From positions 1-22,378 of IMG/VR virus record IMGVR_UViG_3300035698_035397: a stretch of DNA of 22,378 nucleotides, one strand, 5' to 3'. Each line of letters begins with the position of its first letter. The stretch's first letter is position 1. Of the stretch, positions 1 to 7,129 are shown piece by piece. The translations under genes were made by a program, and so were the position numbers. Below the pieces are notes generated by a model. It was not told the DNA's origin, did not search any database, and worked only from the letters and a program-made list of their open reading frames with translations. The DNA is from a virus.

Positions 1-54
1 CTAAGAACATTGTCCCGAAAGGGATCAGCCGGTGCACACGGCTCGATGCTACCA

Positions 55-324
55 ATGACCTACATCCTTAAAAAACAAAGGGTCGTTACCTATCGAAAGA
101 ACGGCGTACCGGCTGTGATCCTCGAAGGAAAATGGCTCACAAAACTATATCGCCTCCACATTGGAGATGTCGTCGACATAGATCATAACTGGCCCAATGA
201 AATAAAGCTCTCAAAGAATCATGAGCTCAGTAAAAAAAGACAAAATGAATTGAAAGAGCGAAATGAACTTCGAAAGCAATATCTCAAGGCATTAAAAAAT
301 AATGACAACACAAGAAAAAACTAA
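55..324 (+). CDS. SymE/AbrB-like small basic protein
   Basis: About 89 residues from the ATG at 55. The first half (residues 12-50) reads VPAVILEGKWL, then a GD-V-DID turn and a final IKLS strand. This is the pattern of the SymE toxin/AbrB-like swapped-hairpin beta-barrel (P-x-I-x-L-x-GKWL, then a G-x-x-V-x-V turn). The second half is a charged K/E/R-rich helix. SymE proteins are RNA-directed toxins and AbrB relatives bind DNA; which applies here cannot be told. Start is uncertain: ATG at 46 and TTG at 10 are in frame, and the frame is open to the left edge, so a longer protein entering from outside is possible. No Shine-Dalgarno is seen. It overlaps the next gene by 23 nt, so the two are probably co-transcribed. 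Confidence 0.6.
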   Translation: MTYILKKQRVVTYRKNGVPAVILEGKWLTKLYRLHIGDVVDIDHNWPNEIKLSKNHELSKKRQNELKERNELRKQYLKALKNNDNTRKN

Positions 325-604
325 AGTCTTGGCGCGTGAAGCTCTAAAGCTAGTCAAGGAAAAAGCACCAGCAATAGTAGATGAACAAATATTGGCACAC
401 ATGCTTGATGAGGTTTCTGAATTTACAGGCGACATCATGGGCAAGCTAACCAATATAGATGCGGACAACGAAAAAAACATCATGATGGCACACGGAATCA
501 TCTATGACGGACTTCTTCAAGAAGTTATCAATCAAATAAGAAATACGATGCATGCCGCAGCCGGAAAGAGGTTAGAAGAATTCGAAAAATTATCAGCAAA
601 ATAA
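302..604 (+). CDS. small helical protein of unknown function
   Basis: A 100-residue protein, predicted almost wholly alpha-helical by eye, with no cysteines, no membrane segment and a mix of acidic and basic residues. It starts MTTQEKTKVL and ends EEFEKLSAK. Its ATG lies inside the end of the preceding gene (23-nt overlap), arguing for translational coupling. The protein is not recognised. It is the last gene before the structured non-coding strip at 605-718. The sequence looks like ordinary coding sequence, with a full-length frame and sensible amino-acid composition. Confidence 0.6.
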   Translation: MTTQEKTKVLAREALKLVKEKAPAIVDEQILAHMLDEVSEFTGDIMGKLTNIDADNEKNIMMAHGIIYDGLLQEVINQIRNTMHAAAGKRLEEFEKLSAK

Positions 605-611
605 AATCCCC

Positions 612-664
612 CCGTGAGGAGAGATTGAACCCTAGATAAGTACATTCTCCCAAAATCTTCACGG
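612..664 (+). other. bulged stem-loop in intergenic strip
   Basis: CCGTGAGGA (612-620) pairs with TCTTCACGG (656-664) over 9 bp including one G-U. The pairing continues as GAGA (621-624) with TCTC (646-649), leaving a 6-nt bulge (650-655) and a 21-nt loop. There is no U-tract after it, so it is not a typical intrinsic terminator. It lies about 55 nt upstream of the replication initiator gene. An RNA regulatory leader or part of a replication origin are both possible. Confidence 0.45.
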
Positions 665-671
665 AAAGTCA

Positions 672-708
672 AAGAGAGATAGTCGCCTTGGCAGGCGCTT
701 TCTCTCTT
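672..708 (+). other. two-part hairpin just upstream of the replication initiator
   Basis: AAGAGAGA (672-679) pairs with TCTCTCTT (701-708); inside it CGCCT (684-688) pairs with AGGCG (693-697) around a TGGC loop, with small internal loops between. The structure ends 10 nt before the ATG of the initiator gene at 719. With the stem-loop at 612-664 it fills nearly the whole 114-nt gap. It could control initiator translation or serve as a DNA-level origin element; there is no poly-T tail for a terminator. Confidence 0.45.
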
Positions 709-718
709 CATAAAAACC

Positions 719-1258
719 ATGCAAGAAAATAAAACACTTAATTTGATACCAAATAGCACACAACTTCCAAACCTCATTCTTGATTTAGTGGTCCCGCTCA
801 TACCTGAGTCTGAGGCTAGATGTTTGATTTATATATGCAGAAGAACTTTCGGATTTCATAAAGGTTCAGATCGCATTAGTTTTTCTCAATTCATGGACGG
901 AATAAAAGATCGCAGGGGTAATGTGCTCGATTATGGAACTGGTCTCTCAAGACAGGCGGTAGCAGTCGGTCTGAAGAACTTGGCCCAGTCGGGTGCGGTC
1001 AGAGTCATGAAAAGCAAGAGTGGAAATGTGTACGAAATAAACCTGCATATGGATGTGGATAACGTAGTCAATTTAATAGACCAGTCTAGAAAGTTGACCA
1101 AAAGTAGTCTGAAAAATAGACAACAATCGGTCTACAAAGTAGACACACAAAACCTAGGAAACAAAGAGAAACAAAGTATTAGGGATCCTGTTCAAAACTT
1201 ATCCACAGGTATCCGTGAACTGGCACGGAAGATGAGTATTAACAAATTTAGAAATTAA
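719..1258 (+). CDS. phage replication protein O-like initiator (N-terminal winged helix)
   Basis: 179 residues. The N-terminal 110 residues match the pattern of the phage replication protein O N-terminal domain: an N-S-T-Q-LPN opening (residues 12-18), helix LILDLVVPLIPESEARCLIYI, the RRTFGFHKGSDRISFSQF segment, then an HTH recognition region (GLSRQAVAVGLKNL, about 75-88) and a beta-wing. That domain binds origin DNA. The C-terminal 65 residues are polar and probably a disordered tail that recruits partners; lambda O is longer. No helicase or loader gene follows in the window, so the helicase is either elsewhere or the host's. The start at 719 has no Shine-Dalgarno and sits directly behind the structured strip 605-718. 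The gene opens a tight run with rusA 5 nt downstream. Confidence 0.8.
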   Translation: MQENKTLNLIPNSTQLPNLILDLVVPLIPESEARCLIYICRRTFGFHKGSDRISFSQFMDGIKDRRGNVLDYGTGLSRQAVAVGLKNLAQSGAVRVMKSKSGNVYEINLHMDVDNVVNLIDQSRKLTKSSLKNRQQSVYKVDTQNLGNKEKQSIRDPVQNLSTGIRELARKMSINKFRN

Positions 1259-1263
1259 AACCA

Positions 1264-1668
1264 ATGAAAAAAACAATTCAATTTACTATAAAGGGAAATC
1301 CTGAAGATATCGAAGGTAATCCGATCCCATACGTTCGTGTAGTCGGCCGAGCATTGTGGCTACCTAATGCAAAGAAATACCACGCATGGAAGGAATATGT
1401 TCGTAGCATCTTCTATCGCAACTACCCAGAGTTCTCATCCGAACAGACTCAACCTCTCACCACGAAGATATCTGAGAGGGCTCGAATGTCGATCGTAATC
1501 TACTGGGTGAATGGAGTCCATGCTGATCCCGATAATGTCTTCAAAGGATTGGCTGATGCACTCTTCAAGCAAGATAAGTTCCTTGATGGAGCATTTGAAT
1601 CCCACTATGCGTCCGATGGTAAAGGACGGGTCGAAGTGGAAATAGTTCTCAATTCCAATGAACAATGA
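1264..1668 (+). CDS. rusA: RusA-family Holliday junction resolvase
   Basis: 134 residues, close to the usual 120-140 for RusA. The hallmark D-x-D-N-x-x-K-x-x-x-DAL motif is present: D88, D90, N91, K94 and D98 (HADPDNVFKGLADAL), followed by an aspartate in FLDGAF (D108) at about the place of the third metal-binding acid. RusA is a homodimeric, metal-dependent endonuclease that cuts four-way DNA junctions symmetrically. In phages it resolves recombination and replication intermediates before packaging. The gene lies 5 nt after the initiator gene, and its stop overlaps the start of the methyltransferase by four bases (ATGA), so all three form one operon. Confidence 0.88.
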   Translation: MKKTIQFTIKGNPEDIEGNPIPYVRVVGRALWLPNAKKYHAWKEYVRSIFYRNYPEFSSEQTQPLTTKISERARMSIVIYWVNGVHADPDNVFKGLADALFKQDKFLDGAFESHYASDGKGRVEVEIVLNSNEQ

Positions 1669-2777
1669 AGTACCTAAGTTTATTCTCGGGAATTGGTGGA
1701 TTTGAGCTAGGAATAGCAAAAGCCTATGAAATCATGCGCACTAAGAACAAGAGACAGAGGATGCAAGGAACTAGAAATAAGAAAAGACAATCTAGTAAAC
1801 GCAGTCACTTCGGTCCAAACAGATTCACTTGTGTTGGTTATTCCGAAATTGACAAATATGCAATTGAAATTTATCAAAAAAGATTCCCTGAACATAAAAA
1901 CTATGGAGACATTACAAAAATCAAATCAGAAAAACTGCCAGACTTCGATCTATTGGTCGGAGGATTTCCGTGTCAGGCTTTCTCAATTGCTGGAAAAAGG
2001 AAAGGCTTCGAAGATACGCGCGGTACGCTCTTTTTTGATATCGCACGCATTCTCAGAAATAAAAAGCCAAAACTTATCTTACTGGAAAACGTCAAAGGAC
2101 TGCTATCTCATGACAATGGCAACACTTTCAAAACCATTATCTCCACGCTTACAAAACTGGGGTACGACGTTCAGTGGCAAGTGCTTAACTCAAAGAATTT
2201 CGGAGTCCCTCAGAATCGGGAGCGAGTGTTCATTGTTGGACATCTTAGAGGCACAACCCGACCAAAAGTATTTCCTTTCACCGAAAACAACAGCGAGGAT
2301 ATTGTCCTACCAACCATCACGACACGTGTTACTGCAGACTCGAACGGAACTTATGTTGGTAAAAGATCGCCACGTCAAATCATAGGTGGCAGTCAAGGAA
2401 ATAGAGTCTACGATCCCAAAGGAATATCAACCACGATCGCAAGCCAAGCAGGAGGTCTCGGTGCGAAGACAGGGTTGTACGCAGTTGGTGGACTCCAGGA
2501 TCACCAGAAACCTCGCAAAGATGGTATCTCTCCAACACTCACTCAAGCAATGGGAATGGGTGGCGGACAGACACCGATAGTCTGGTCCAAGAAGATAAAG
2601 ATTCGCAGACTTACTCCAACCGAATGTGAACGTCTTCAAGGATTTCCTGACGGATGGACGGAAGGAATAAGTGACACGCAAAGATACAAGGTGCTCGGAA
2701 ATGCAGTGACAGTAAACGTAGTGATTGAAGTTGCAAGAAGAATCATTACTGAAGATAAAAATTATGTACAACGCTAA
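1665..2777 (+). CDS. C5-cytosine DNA methyltransferase (Dcm family)
   Basis: 370 residues with the family's conserved motifs in order: SAM-binding LSLFSGIGGFELG (4-16), catalytic GGFPCQAFS with Cys103 (99-107), ENVKGL (141-146), QNRERVFIVG (183-192), and the C-terminal RRLTPTECERLQGFP (314-328) and KVLGNAV (342-348). Between motifs VIII and IX is a target-recognition region of about 120 residues with two similar stretches (DPKGISTTIAS and KDGISPTLTQAM). It transfers methyl from SAM to C5 of cytosine in a short target. No partner endonuclease is adjacent, so it is an orphan enzyme, probably for anti-restriction or genome marking. Odd: a very basic insert, residues 24-53, lies between motifs I and II. 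The start overlaps rusA (ATGA). Confidence 0.93.
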   Translation: MKYLSLFSGIGGFELGIAKAYEIMRTKNKRQRMQGTRNKKRQSSKRSHFGPNRFTCVGYSEIDKYAIEIYQKRFPEHKNYGDITKIKSEKLPDFDLLVGGFPCQAFSIAGKRKGFEDTRGTLFFDIARILRNKKPKLILLENVKGLLSHDNGNTFKTIISTLTKLGYDVQWQVLNSKNFGVPQNRERVFIVGHLRGTTRPKVFPFTENNSEDIVLPTITTRVTADSNGTYVGKRSPRQIIGGSQGNRVYDPKGISTTIASQAGGLGAKTGLYAVGGLQDHQKPRKDGISPTLTQAMGMGGGQTPIVWSKKIKIRRLTPTECERLQGFPDGWTEGISDTQRYKVLGNAVTVNVVIEVARRIITEDKNYVQR

Positions 2778-3147
2778 TAATCCACAACATAGACTAACCC
2801 CCGATCAAGTAAAGCATCTTCAGCGTTGCTTTGAGGATGAGGGTTGGCGGATTAATTGGCTTTCAGTTTATTTTGGAATTGATAAAAAGTCGGTGCTATT
2901 TCATGTCAGACATAACGGCTGGGTCCGAAGAATAAAAGTCACTCGATATATGCCTAATGAGATTGCAGAAATATATCGAGAACGGAGAAAACAAAAGTAC
3001 GAACTCAAGCTCAAAGGAACGTACCATTTTATTAAGATGTCGGCCGAGCAACACAGAGTAGAAAACTGCGGACATATCCGATGGGTAAAGCGCTGTAGTT
3101 CATGCAGTCAAATACTCGGATCGGATGCGACAGAACATAAACATTAA
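2764..3147 (+). CDS. HTH protein with C-terminal zinc-binding motif
   Basis: 127 residues from the ATG at 2764. I chose it over an in-frame ATG at 2725 because it cuts the overlap with the methyltransferase from 53 to 14 nt. Residues 11-52 (LTPDQVKHLQRCFED, then GWRINWLSVYFGIDKKSVLFHVRHNGW) read as a helix-turn-helix of the homeodomain/resolvase type. A basic helix follows. The C-terminus carries Cys102, His104, Cys111 and Cys114 (NCGHIRWVKRCSSC), a plausible zinc site. It is likely a phage DNA-binding regulator. The specific family is not recognised, and its target is unknown; it is one candidate activator for the repeated late-promoter element elsewhere in the window. Confidence 0.65.
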   Translation: MYNANNPQHRLTPDQVKHLQRCFEDEGWRINWLSVYFGIDKKSVLFHVRHNGWVRRIKVTRYMPNEIAEIYRERRKQKYELKLKGTYHFIKMSAEQHRVENCGHIRWVKRCSSCSQILGSDATEHKH

Positions 3148-3152
3148 ACACA

Positions 3153-3557
3153 ATGAAAAATAAACAAACAAAAAAAGAACAACATTTAAATCCACTAAAT
3201 TTATCGGCAAGGTTTCTTGCTGCACGACCTGATCTTGTTGGTCCATGGATCATTGGAGCACATAGTTTATTGCCAATATTTAAAACGGAACACAGGGGTG
3301 CACTCATTGCATATCTCGAAACAGTCCAAGGTGAATTTTTTTCAGCACTGCGACATTTCTGGGAAAAGAAAAATCCAAATTATAAGATGTCCTACACTTT
3401 CGGGACTATATGTAAGAACTCAAAAAGTGATGAGAGACTCGTTATCGGCATAACTCCAAATGAAAATGGAAAGCCAACATACGAGTACATGGATGACAAC
3501 GGCAAGATCGGCGCATGCAATGAGTCGAGCATGGTGAGTTGGATGGAAAAAAGATAA
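3153..3557 (+). CDS. phage protein of unknown function
   Basis: 134 residues, start at 3153 behind an A-rich leader without Shine-Dalgarno, 5 nt after the HTH gene. The N-terminus is basic (MKNKQTKKEQ). The body is mixed helix and strand with several aromatic residues (FFSALRHFWEKK). The C-terminal half, LVIGITPNENGKPTYEYMDDNG, looks like beta-hairpins. No membrane segment, no metal motif; the two cysteines are isolated. Not recognised. It lies between the HTH gene and the ParB-methyltransferase and probably belongs to the same operon (9-nt gap downstream). Confidence 0.55.
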   Translation: MKNKQTKKEQHLNPLNLSARFLAARPDLVGPWIIGAHSLLPIFKTEHRGALIAYLETVQGEFFSALRHFWEKKNPNYKMSYTFGTICKNSKSDERLVIGITPNENGKPTYEYMDDNGKIGACNESSMVSWMEKR

Positions 3558-3566
3558 CTAAAATAT

Positions 3567-4895
3567 ATGCAAATCACAGATGTAAAAAAATATGACAAGA
3601 ACGCAAAAGAGCATCCAGGCTTTCAGCTCGAGAAGATAGCGAGCTCCATAAAAGCATTCGGATGTAAGCAACCGATTATTCTCGATAAAGATAATGTGAT
3701 TGTTGTGGGTCATGGCCGTTTTATTGCAATGACAGAACTGCTCGGCTACACACTGATGGAATCAAAAGCATTCACAAGAAAAGGCGAGCCTATTATTCCG
3801 TACATGTTGATTGATGATTTGAATGAAGAAGAAATAAAAGCATATCGAATTGCAGATAATCAACTCAACGCGCTTACAGGTCAAGATATGGTCCTCATTA
3901 CTGAGGAGTTGAAGATGCTTGATGAGTCTGGATTTGATATCACTCTTACAGGTTTCGATAGAGATATTCTTCTTGAAGATGATGAGAAAGATGATGTGGT
4001 CCCTGAAGAACCAAAAGTGCCAAAGACAATACTTGGCGACGTGTATCAGCTTGGTCCACATACCATCGTGTGTGGAGATTCAACTGATAAGGATGCATAT
4101 GAAAAGTCAGTGCAACAAAGAAAGGTCGATTGTGTTTTTACTGATCCTCCATACAACGTGAATTATTCGGGACGAGGAAAGAACACAAGTGAAGGCATTA
4201 TGAACGATCACATGGACACAGAATCATTCGATACATTTCTTGAGAAAGCATTCGGATGTATTGCTGACGTTGCAAAGACTGGTGCAGGTTGGTATGTCTT
4301 TCACTCAACATCAACTCAAGCACAATTTGAAAAAGCACTCAAAAAATACGGAATGGCTATCCGTAATCAACTTATTTGGAACAAGCCAACTGCATCAATG
4401 GGATGGGGTGATTACCGATGGAAACATGAGCCGTTCTTCTACGCATCGAAGGACGGAATAAAAACAGTTTTCTATGGCGACCGCACTCACTCAACGATTG
4501 TGGATTTTCAAGACAGTGAACAGAAACTCATCAACTGGGCTAAGCGACAGAAAAAACTTGAGACTGAGGGTAAGTTTACGATATGGACAATGAAAAGAGA
4601 CAAGGTAAATGAGTATAAGCATCCAACACAAAAACCTGTAGAGCTTATAACCTACGCACTTATGAATAGCTCGAAAGCTGAAGACTTGGTGGTCGATCCT
4701 TTTCTTGGAAGTGGCAGTACTCTAATTGCATGTGAAAAAGCAGACAGAGTCTGTGCAGGAATAGAGCTCGATCCAAAGTTTGTAGACGTTATCGTTCAGC
4801 GATGGGTGGATTTCACTGGCATTGAGCAAGTGGTCCGAAACGGAAAACCTGAAAACTGGACGAAAACCATCTATGAGCATGAACCTACAGAATAA
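3567..4895 (+). CDS. ParB-N domain fused to N6-adenine/N4-cytosine DNA methyltransferase
   Basis: 442 residues, two domains. Residues 1-105 are a ParB/Srx-like N-terminal domain: KYDKNAKEHP, then CKQPIILD, VVGHGRFIAM (46-55, the GHGR box) and YRIADNQLNAL. Residues 155-430 are a class-beta amino-methyltransferase: the catalytic DPPY motif (193-196) precedes the SAM-binding DPFLGSGST (377-385), with HPTQKP (352-357) before it. It methylates the exocyclic amine of A or C. ParB-methyltransferase fusions of this order are common in phages and lack a partner nuclease. The ParB part may guide target choice, but this is inference. A short acidic linker (135-150) separates the domains. The stop lies inside the start of the small terminase gene, linking methylation and packaging genes in one operon. 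Confidence 0.92.
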   Translation: MQITDVKKYDKNAKEHPGFQLEKIASSIKAFGCKQPIILDKDNVIVVGHGRFIAMTELLGYTLMESKAFTRKGEPIIPYMLIDDLNEEEIKAYRIADNQLNALTGQDMVLITEELKMLDESGFDITLTGFDRDILLEDDEKDDVVPEEPKVPKTILGDVYQLGPHTIVCGDSTDKDAYEKSVQQRKVDCVFTDPPYNVNYSGRGKNTSEGIMNDHMDTESFDTFLEKAFGCIADVAKTGAGWYVFHSTSTQAQFEKALKKYGMAIRNQLIWNKPTASMGWGDYRWKHEPFFYASKDGIKTVFYGDRTHSTIVDFQDSEQKLINWAKRQKKLETEGKFTIWTMKRDKVNEYKHPTQKPVELITYALMNSSKAEDLVVDPFLGSGSTLIACEKADRVCAGIELDPKFVDVIVQRWVDFTGIEQVVRNGKPENWTKTIYEHEPTE

Positions 4896-5496
4896 TGAAA
4901 ATAGTCAGCCAAAAGTGCTCCTTTTGGAGGCTCCTAAGGACGTTCCAAGGAGTGTGGAGCCTTCACGCCCCGTAGAGGCAAATGAGGGCATTTCCGAGCC
5001 TTCGTCAGACCCCTTGGATTCCCGTAAATACGGGAAAAATACGGGAAAGGATTATGAGGTCGGTAAGAACAAGCCACCAGTCGAACATCAGTTCCAACCA
5101 GGCAATCCAGGCAAGCCAATAGGTGCCAGACACTTCACCACGGTATTCAGAGAGTATGTTCGAGAAGCGGGTGCGATTACTAAGGATGGACAAAAAGTAA
5201 GGTTCGATAAATTAATCGTGAAAAAGGTAGTGAACATGGCAGTTGATGGAAACCTCAAGGCAGCAGGAATGGTGATGGATCGAGTCGATGGAAAGGTTCC
5301 ACAAACAATCGAAGTGAACAAGACAGAGCGTATCGGAGTGCTCGTAATGACACAAAAAGAAACCGAAGATCATGAAGGAATATTCAAACGAAAATATGCA
5401 AATCAAACAACCGACAACAATAATGCCTCCAGTGACGGAGATCGGAATGAAGACACTCCGAGAATCGAGGAAGGATGTGCGTACGAAACACACTAG
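4873..5496 (+). CDS. terS: putative small terminase subunit (DUF5681-like)
   Basis: 207 residues from ATG 4873 (4879 and 4822 are in-frame alternatives). Residues 72-100 read HQFQPGNPGKPIGARHF and onward, the F-x-x-GN-x-G-x-P-x-GA signature of DUF5681 proteins, which are typically encoded directly before large terminases. Then comes a helical segment (111-140) with MAVDGNLKAAGMVMDRVDGK. The first 65 residues are low-complexity and probably disordered, and the last 40 are polar. Small terminases recognise the packaging site and regulate the motor; here the role is inferred from the motif and position. It overlaps the preceding methyltransferase by 23 nt and the large terminase by about 50 nt. 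Its 5' coding DNA holds dense repeats (see 4909-5048). Confidence 0.72.
   Translation: MSMNLQNNENSQPKVLLLEAPKDVPRSVEPSRPVEANEGISEPSSDPLDSRKYGKNTGKDYEVGKNKPPVEHQFQPGNPGKPIGARHFTTVFREYVREAGAITKDGQKVRFDKLIVKKVVNMAVDGNLKAAGMVMDRVDGKVPQTIEVNKTERIGVLVMTQKETEDHEGIFKRKYANQTTDNNNASSDGDRNEDTPRIEEGCAYETH
4909..5048 (+). repeat. inverted and tandem repeat cluster inside terS: candidate packaging site
   Basis: Within 140 bp the following stand out. CCAAAAG (4909-4915) and CTTTTGG (4921-4927) form a 7-bp stem. GGCTCC (4929-4934) and GGAGCC (4956-4961) form a 6-bp stem. CCCGT (5021-5025) and ACGGG (5030-5034) form a stem with a 4-nt loop. AATACGGGAAA occurs as a perfect 11-bp tandem duplication (5027-5037, 5038-5048). 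The encoded residues (about 13-58) are low-complexity, so the conservation pressure may be on DNA. Pac and cos sites often lie in or near terS; the assignment as packaging site is inference. Confidence 0.45.
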
Positions 5497-7075
5497 AGAG
5501 CACTTCGGGTATTTTATTGCTTACTATCTCCCAAGATACGTGAGGTGTGAGTTTGCTGACTTTCATTACGAAATGATGGCTGACGTACACGACTTATTAG
5601 ATTTCAAAATAAGAGAGGTTGCATGGTTCATGTTTGGAGAGAGCGCAAAGACAAGCTTTGTAAAAGGTTTGATACTTTACATGATTGCTTACGACATAGA
5701 ACCTTATATCAATGCGGATGCCTTTGATAGCACTAACTCTGAACGTATCCTGTTTGATGTGGTATGGGAACTTCAAACCAACAAAAGATTCCTTGAAGAC
5801 TTCGGAGAGAAATACAACATGACTAGAACAAAAGATGAGGTAACTCAAAAGAGAGTGAAGGATTTCATTACCAATCCCATGAAAGATGATGAAGGAAATA
5901 TTACGAGGGAGGGAATCCGTGTCGAGGCACACAGCACACAGGAATCAGTCCGAGGGCGTGTGCATGGAGCGATGCGTCCAGGCTTTGTGCTACTAGATGA
6001 CTTTGAAACAAAGAAGACACTCAAGAGTGAGGCATCAACAAATCAGATAAGAACACACATCCAAGAATTCAAACGAGGTCTCGACTCTGCAAGACGAAGG
6101 GTTATATATCTCGGTAATATCTTGTCAGAATACGGAAACGTACAGAGCATCATCGAACGTTCAAAGCATGATCCAGAATTGAGAGTGCGAATAGTTCCAA
6201 TATGCAAGGGAGATTTAGTTACAGGAATACACACACCTACGTGGCCTGAAAGATGGGTAATGACTGATGAAGAAGCAAGAGCAACGGGAAAAGTAAGTGT
6301 CGAAGGTAAAAGGCGATCAATGTGGACACCTGAAGAAGGTGACATGGACTTCCAATCAGAAATGCTTTGTCAGCCAGTGGATGAGTCAAAGGCAATCTTC
6401 AAGCGTGACTGGTTTATGTCGGTAAGTTGGGATGATCTTATGCAAAAGAAGTTAGCAGCCTACGTAACCCTAGACACCCCAAGTCGAAAAGAGGGAGAGG
6501 TAAGCAAGGACGGAGACTACGTGGGTATTTGCATCAACTGGATAGACAGAGAAGGTAAGTGGCATTTGAAAGCATGGAGAGAAAAACTTGGTCCAACTGC
6601 AATCATCGAGAAGATGTTCGGGCTTTATAGTTTCCTTATTCAAGCAGGTACACCACCTGTGAAGTTTGGATGGGAAGATACAGCGTTCACTAGAGGTCTT
6701 GAACCAATGCTAAGGCATGAACAAAGGATGCGACAGATATTTTTACCACTCATGTGGCTCAAGCATGCAGGTAGATCGAAAGAGGATCGAATAAGAACAG
6801 GATTGCTCTACCGATACGAAACAAGAAGTATCTATCACCTCAAAGGCGAGTGTAAAGACTTGGAAAACGAACTCATGAGGTTTCCTGATTCAAAACATGA
6901 CGATACAAGCGATGCTACTGCATATCAAAGCGATATTGCACGTCCTGCAGGAACAGAAAAGCCAAGAGATGCTAGACCAGAACCCCTTATTGTTACCGCA
7001 TACGGCAAGATTAGACCTGCATACGAGGAAGAATTTTATGACGAGAATCCTCAATACCCTGATATCGGGATATAA
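5447..7075 (+). CDS. terL: large terminase subunit (packaging ATPase/nuclease)
   Basis: About 542 residues from ATG 5447. This start has one of the few good Shine-Dalgarno sites in the window (GGAG 5437-5440, 6-nt spacing) and limits overlap with terS to 50 nt; ATGs at 5372 and 5396 are in frame. Numbering from 5447: deviant Walker A FGESAKTS (63-70), Walker B VLLDDFE (181-187), coupling motif near GNILSE (223-228). The RNase H-like nuclease shows Asp343 (VTLDTP), Asp357 (KDGDY), Glu411 (GWEDTAF) and Asp486/Asp489 (HDDTSDA). It powers DNA translocation into the prohead through the portal and cuts concatemers. The normal terS-terL-portal order follows. The Walker A ends A-K-T-S rather than G-K-S/T, a variant seen in other phage terminases. 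Confidence 0.92.
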   Translation: MKTLRESRKDVRTKHTREHFGYFIAYYLPRYVRCEFADFHYEMMADVHDLLDFKIREVAWFMFGESAKTSFVKGLILYMIAYDIEPYINADAFDSTNSERILFDVVWELQTNKRFLEDFGEKYNMTRTKDEVTQKRVKDFITNPMKDDEGNITREGIRVEAHSTQESVRGRVHGAMRPGFVLLDDFETKKTLKSEASTNQIRTHIQEFKRGLDSARRRVIYLGNILSEYGNVQSIIERSKHDPELRVRIVPICKGDLVTGIHTPTWPERWVMTDEEARATGKVSVEGKRRSMWTPEEGDMDFQSEMLCQPVDESKAIFKRDWFMSVSWDDLMQKKLAAYVTLDTPSRKEGEVSKDGDYVGICINWIDREGKWHLKAWREKLGPTAIIEKMFGLYSFLIQAGTPPVKFGWEDTAFTRGLEPMLRHEQRMRQIFLPLMWLKHAGRSKEDRIRTGLLYRYETRSIYHLKGECKDLENELMRFPDSKHDDTSDATAYQSDIARPAGTEKPRDARPEPLIVTAYGKIRPAYEEEFYDENPQYPDIGI

Positions 7076-7081
7076 GAAGAA

Positions 7082-7120
7082 AGTAATACACCAAAAAATG
7101 TGTTCTATCACACACATACT
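7082..7120 (+). promoter_or_regulatory. putative late promoter, copy 1 (before portal)
   Basis: AGTAATACACCA at 7082-7093, identical to copies at 11505 and 18386. A -10-like CATACT lies at 7115-7120, 9 nt before the portal ATG at 7130. The 12-mer begins 48 bp upstream of that ATG. The inverted repeat ATGTGT (7098-7103)/ACACAT (7112-7117) lies between them, only in this copy. The element sits in a 54-nt gap after the terL stop. The shared position supports 7130 as the portal start rather than the GTG at 7100. Function as a promoter is inferred. Confidence 0.7.
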
Positions 7121-7129
7121 GAAATAATC

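Noticed and set aside
27-43. AGCCG/CGGCT hairpin at the left edge
   Set aside because: A 5-bp stem near the window edge in an open reading frame; too little to call a feature.
689-716. TTGGCA ... CATAAA as a sigma-70 promoter before the initiator gene
   Set aside because: The spacer is only 14 nt and TTGGCA is part of a hairpin loop.
1726-2385. 219-codon + strand frame within the cytosine methyltransferase
   Set aside because: It is a shadow: the other frame carries all conserved methyltransferase motifs in order, and this product has no recognisable pattern.
5212-5493. 93-codon minus-strand frame across terS
   Set aside because: Antisense to a supported gene, Cys/His/Phe-rich in the way random antisense frames are, and all other genes are on the + strand.
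7049-7061. CCC-TGATATC-GGG hairpin at the end of terL as a terminator
   Set aside because: Only a 3-bp stem in coding sequence with no T-tract.
7084-7093. Resemblance of TAATACACCA to the start of the T7 RNA polymerase promoter (TAATACGACTCAC)
   Set aside because: Only TAATAC plus a CAC is shared, the element sits about 45 bp from the ATG, no single-subunit RNA polymerase is encoded here, and the G-rich start site is absent. Kept as a late promoter of unknown type.
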